Below the pieces are notes generated by a model. The model did no database searches, was not told the DNA's origin, and saw only the letters and a list, made by a program, of their open reading frames with translations. From NCBI RefSeq assembly GCF_014647155.1, contig NZ_BMOQ01000004.1, positions 62,001 through 126,000 of the forward strand: a stretch of 64,000 nucleotides of DNA, written 5' to 3'. Shown here piece after piece: positions 61,563 to 64,000 of the stretch (position 1 is the first letter of the stretch; the number at the start of each line of letters is the position of its first letter). A program made the position numbers and the translations under genes. The DNA is from Halarchaeum nitratireducens (GTDB taxonomy: Archaea > Halobacteriota > Halobacteria > Halobacteriales > Halobacteriaceae).

Positions 61563-61685
61563 GCTCGGTTGGTGTAGTCCGGCCAATCATGTTGGCCTTT
61601 CGATAAAACCAGGCCAAATTCGGACGAAATAAAGTCTGGTTTTAGAAGACAGCCGACGACCAGGGTTCAAATCCCTGACCGAGCA
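61563..61685 (+). tRNA. tRNA-Glu (anticodon UUC) with a 48-nt intron
   Basis: The acceptor GCTCGGT pairs with ACCGAGC; the T stem CAGGG/CCCTG encloses TTCAAAT; the anticodon stem TTGGC/GCCGA (one G-T pair) encloses CTTTCG^A, where ^ marks the intron, anticodon TTC at 61599-61601. The exons are 61563-61602 and 61651-61685, giving a 75-nt mature tRNA with discriminator A and no encoded CCA. The intron lies between positions 37 and 38, the standard archaeal site. Without seeing the intron the 3' half looks like a broken tRNA. Confidence 0.93.
61603..61650 (+). other. Archaeal (BHB) intron in tRNA-Glu
   Basis: The exon-intron boundaries form a complete bulge-helix-bulge: anticodon-loop CTTT pairs with intron GAAG (4 bp, one G-T), a 3-nt bulge CGA on the 5' side and ACA on the 3' side, and an intron stem TAAAACCAG/CTGGTTTTA of 9 bp. 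Cleavage between the second and third bulge bases gives the tRNA above. The intron is about 35% GC, far below the surroundings, and has no ORF. Confidence 0.88.
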
Positions 61686-61783
61686 CTCCACTTCCTCACG
61701 CCGTCGCTCGACGAGCGACGGCGTTCGATCGATCGCCGACCCGTGACCGACAGGGCTACCCGGCGTCGCGCGTACCACCGCGC

Positions 61784-62173
61784 ATGGCGTTCGAGGACCT
61801 CCCGGCGGACTGGGCGGTGTGGCACGACGACGGCGGACGGGCCGTGCTCGTTTTCCGCCCGGACGTCTTCGAGGGCGAGGCGTACGACCCCGGACGACTG
61901 CCGACGCTTTACGTCTCGACGCGCGCACCCGACGTGCCGATGCGTCGCGGGGGCGAGACGAGCGACGGCTGGTACGTCGCGTGTACGCTCGAACCCGAGG
62001 TGCACGTCCGCGAGCTGGAGTCGCGTCACGAGACGCGCGCGGCCGCGGTCGAGGCGGCGATCGCGGCCGCCCGACGGTTCGCGCGGGGCGAAGTGCGTTT
62101 CGACGGCGTGTACGCCACACAGCCGCCCGAGGCGTATCTCGACCGGCTCGCCGAGCTGACCGGAGCGGCGTGA
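61784..62173 (+). CDS. DUF5820-like haloarchaeal protein
   Basis: A 129-residue soluble protein: MAFEDLPADWAVWHDDGGRA, VLVFRPDVFEGEAYDPGRLP, then TLYVSTRAPDVPMRRGGETS and AAVEAAIAAARRFARGEVRF. It fits DUF5820 in my recollection. Function is unknown. It is flanked by the tRNA-Glu and UPF0179 genes and is transcribed alone. Confidence 0.72.
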   Translation: MAFEDLPADWAVWHDDGGRAVLVFRPDVFEGEAYDPGRLPTLYVSTRAPDVPMRRGGETSDGWYVACTLEPEVHVRELESRHETRAAAVEAAIAAARRFARGEVRFDGVYATQPPEAYLDRLAELTGAA

Positions 62174-62240
62174 GGGCGGAGACGCGACGAGGGGCGGACG
62201 CGACGGGAGGCTTAACCGGCCCCGGAGTCTCGATACATCC

Positions 62241-62687
62241 ATGATCACGCTCCTCGGGACGGCGCTCGCGTCCGAGGGCACCGAGTTCGTCTATCGTGGC
62301 GAATCGGACGCCTGCGAGGGTTGCCCGTACCGCAAGCAGTGTCTCACGCTCTCCGACGGCGTCCGCTACGAGGTGACTGACGTCCGGGACGGCGGGCAGA
62401 CGCTCGACTGTGCGGTCCACGACGGCGGCGTGCGCGCCGTCGAGGTCGAACCGACGTCGATCACGGCGCAGGTGCCCTCGAAGGGCGCGTACGCCGGATC
62501 GAAGGGGAAGCTCGCGGGGCCGTGCCCGCACGTCGACTGTCCCGGTCACGAGTACTGCGTGCCGAAGGGCGCCGAGATGGACGCGGAGTACAAGATCGAC
62601 GAGATCCTCGGCGACCCGCCCCAGGACTACTGCGCGCTCGATCGGGAGCTGACGCTCGTCGAGTTCGCCCCCTCGGAGGACGACTGA
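62241..62687 (+). CDS. UPF0179 family protein
   Basis: A 148-residue cysteine-rich protein: MITLLGTALASEGTEFVYRG, then CEGCPYRKQCLTLSDGVRYE near residue 29, CPHVDCPGHEYCVPKGAEMD near residue 95 and a conserved [16 protein letters not shown] near the end. This is the archaeal UPF0179 pattern with clustered cysteines that may bind a metal or Fe-S cluster. Its last 61 nt overlap the 3' end of the AstE-like gene on the other strand. Confidence 0.9.
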   Translation: MITLLGTALASEGTEFVYRGESDACEGCPYRKQCLTLSDGVRYEVTDVRDGGQTLDCAVHDGGVRAVEVEPTSITAQVPSKGAYAGSKGKLAGPCPHVDCPGHEYCVPKGAEMDAEYKIDEILGDPPQDYCALDRELTLVEFAPSEDD

Positions 62688-63466
62688 CCGATGTTCGGGG
62701 CGGGCTCGCCCTCGTATCCGAACTGTTTCTCGTAGCCGTACGGGGAGAGGAGGACGGGCCAGAACGTCTCGTCGGCGACGAGCGACTCGCCGTCCGCGGC
62801 CGCGAACGTCTCGCCCTCCTCGACCTGCTGGAAGTTCTCGACGAACACCTCGTACTCCTCCGCGGGCGGTTTCGGGATCCGCTCGCCCATCCGGAACGTC
62901 GGGATCTCGTGCGGCACGGTGTCGCCGGGGAGGACGCCCGAGACCGTGAGGAACTCTCGCGCGAGCGTGTAGGCGTTCTCGGCGGCCGTCTCCGTCCCTT
63001 GGAGGCCGGCCTCGACCTCGACGATGTCGGCGTTCGCGGCGAACAGCCGCCCGCCGCCGAACTCCTCGACGTCGACGAGGGCGGCGACGGAGAGGCGCGG
63101 GACGATCCGCTGGACGTGCTCTTGGCGGCCGTCGGAGACGGCGAACGGGTCCGCGTGACTCTGCGTCGAGTGGATCGAGAGCGCGGTCATCCCCTCGATC
63201 TCGTCGGCGAGCGCCTCGGCGAGTTGGCGCTCGTGGGCGTCCGGCGGGACGTCCTCGCCGAACGAGCGGTTCAGGTCGGCGTCGACGTAGCGGACGCCGC
63301 GCTCGAGGGCGCGCTCGTTGGCGACGACGAGCTTCACGGGTCGTTCGACGTCCGGGTCGTCGGCTTCGAGGCGCTCGATGGCGCGAACCCCGCAGGGCTC
63401 GTCGCCGTGGATCCCGCCGACGACGGCCACTTCGGGCGTGCCCTCGCCCAGTTGTTCGACTCGCAT
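62627..63466 (-). CDS. AstE/AspA-like metallohydrolase, second copy
   Basis: A 279-residue zinc carboxypeptidase-fold protein with the metal motif [20 protein letters not shown] (His20, Glu23), [11 protein letters not shown] near residue 63, and [20 protein letters not shown] near residue 94. It lacks the C-terminal biotinyl-like barrel of the copy at 53977, and ends with [20 protein letters not shown] and a Ser-rich tail. The tail overlaps UPF0179. It may hydrolyse an N-acyl amino acid. The two AstE-like genes differ enough not to be recent duplicates. Confidence 0.83.
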   Translation of the reverse strand: MRVEQLGEGTPEVAVVGGIHGDEPCGVRAIERLEADDPDVERPVKLVVANERALERGVRYVDADLNRSFGEDVPPDAHERQLAEALADEIEGMTALSIHSTQSHADPFAVSDGRQEHVQRIVPRLSVAALVDVEEFGGGRLFAANADIVEVEAGLQGTETAAENAYTLAREFLTVSGVLPGDTVPHEIPTFRMGERIPKPPAEEYEVFVENFQQVEEGETFAAADGESLVADETFWPVLLSPYGYEKQFGYEGEPAPNIGQSSSEGANSTSVSSRSSAQ

Positions 63467-63563
63467 TGGGGGCGATAGGGGGCGCGTGCCCAAGTCGCCT
63501 TCGGCGGTCACCCCACCGATACGGCTTAGGACGCGCGAGCCGATAGCGCCACGTGAACGCGCC

Positions 63564-64000
63564 GTGGACGACCACACACGCGACGACGCCGTCGCGCCGC
63601 CGATCGGCGACTCGCCCGCCGGCTGGTCCCGCGAGCGCCGCCCGTCGAACGGCTGGGCGCACGGAACGCTACGCCGCGCGGTCGTCCACGGCGTTCGGCT
63701 GTACAACGCGGGCGACTACCACGCCGCCCACGACTGCTTCGAGGCCGAGTGGTACAACTACGGACGCGGCACCACGGAGAGCGCCTTCTGCCACGGGCTC
63801 GTACAGGTCGCCGCCGGCGCGTACAAACACGTCGACTTCGAGGACGATACGGGAATACGCTCGCTGTTCGGCACCGCGCGCCAGTACCTCGCGGGCGTGC
63901 CCCTCGACTACTACGGCGTGGACGTCCGCGACGTCCGCGAGACGCTCGACGCCGCGCGTGAGAATCCCGCGGTGATCGACGACTGGCGCATCGCGCTCGA
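63564..64000 (+). CDS. DUF309-type protein, partial (3' end outside window)
   Basis: The first 145 residues of a DUF309-like helical protein: after an N-terminal lead ([20 protein letters not shown]), [20 protein letters not shown] begins near residue 51, then [20 protein letters not shown] and [20 protein letters not shown]. The L-Y-N-x-G-x-Y-x-x-A-H-D/E-x-x-E motif is the family hallmark. It starts with a GTG at 63564; another GTG eleven bases upstream is out of frame. The function of DUF309 is unknown. It is cut by the window end. Confidence 0.8.
   Translation, partial: MDDHTRDDAVAPPIGDSPAGWSRERRPSNGWAHGTLRRAVVHGVRLYNAGDYHAAHDCFEAEWYNYGRGTTESAFCHGLVQVAAGAYKHVDFEDDTGIRSLFGTARQYLAGVPLDYYGVDVRDVRETLDAARENPAVIDDWRIAL

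Noticed and set aside
61651-61685. Possible truncated tRNA remnant (attachment site scar)
   Set aside because: The matching 5' half was found 48 nt upstream with a perfect BHB, so it is the 3' exon of an intron-split tRNA.
61587-63662. A very long open frame on the minus strand (about 690 codons)
   Set aside because: It is antisense to several well-supported genes, is Arg/Pro-rich, and exists only because GC-rich codons rarely form stops on the opposite strand.
1-64000. CRISPR arrays, cas genes, rRNA, transposases, integrases
   Set aside because: None was seen on either strand; no regular repeat-spacer pattern and no transposase or recombinase motif.

Overview
This window is chromosomal DNA of a halophilic archaeon (class Halobacteria). 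The evidence is very high GC, strongly acidic Asp/Glu-rich proteins, many genes with a TATA-like box about 26-30 nt before the start codon and no Shine-Dalgarno (leaderless transcripts), a BHB-type tRNA intron, and purely archaeal gene sets: proteasome alpha with RNase P proteins and SBDS, archaeal-type S-adenosylmethionine synthetase, hmgB of the mevalonate route, and pyrB-pyrI. I cannot assign the genus. Most of the window is ordinary core chromosome; there is no CRISPR array, prophage, transposase or rRNA.

Layout. 1-3.9 kb: propionyl/acetyl-CoA carboxylase genes (pccA cut by the window edge, pccX, pccB), interrupted by an oppositely oriented NCS2 purine permease. 3.9-8.3 kb: two tandem NSS-type Na+ symporters, an MDR oxidoreductase, a small membrane protein. 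8.4-14.2 kb: sucCD, a beta-class DNA methyltransferase of the CTAG (Zim) type, tRNA-Val(CAC), a PduO-type adenosyltransferase overlapping a glutaredoxin, an alkyltransferase, a zinc-ribbon protein, a DoxX-like protein. 14.2-19 kb: a TPR-like protein, SDR, NYN nuclease-like, TatD and DUF2150 proteins. 19-21.4 kb: an exported pilin-like/Ig-like protein whose C-terminal half has lower GC, followed by a decayed tandem copy. 21.4-25.9 kb: hmgB, a HTH regulator, membrane and Tat-exported proteins. 26-30 kb: remains of the archaeal RNA-processing/proteasome superoperon (Rpp30, Pop5, psmA, SBDS, a PF01877 RNA-binding protein).

30-41 kb: TauE/SafE permease, a glycosidase-like protein, pyrBI, a MinD-like ATPase followed by a KaiC/RadA-like protein with a destroyed P-loop, a large FKBP, a CYTH protein, S-adenosylmethionine synthetase, thiI. 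41-50 kb: lipoprotein, cysteine synthase, thioredoxin-like proteins, purD, a ferritin-like protein, an amidohydrolase and a frameshifted LLM flavin oxidoreductase. 50.4-54 kb: sdhCDBA. 54-60.9 kb: AstE-like metallo-hydrolase divergent from a RimK ATP-grasp ligase fused to a retropepsin-like domain, universal stress protein, AlkA-like glycosylase, a fused hydroxyacyl-CoA dehydrogenase/enoyl-CoA hydratase, MFS transporter. 61-64 kb: NUMOD3-HNH endonuclease just upstream of an intron-containing tRNA-Glu(UUC), DUF5820-like and UPF0179 proteins, a second AstE-like gene, and a DUF309-type gene cut by the window end.

Together, pcc, sucCD, sdh and the fatty-acid fusion protein feed acyl-CoA and propionyl-CoA carbon into the TCA cycle. 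The most unusual signals are the tRNA-Glu intron with a neighbouring homing-type HNH gene, a structured intergenic element in two copies downstream of mat and sdhA, the RimK/protease fusion with its AstE-like neighbour, and the chimeric surface protein with its decayed twin.
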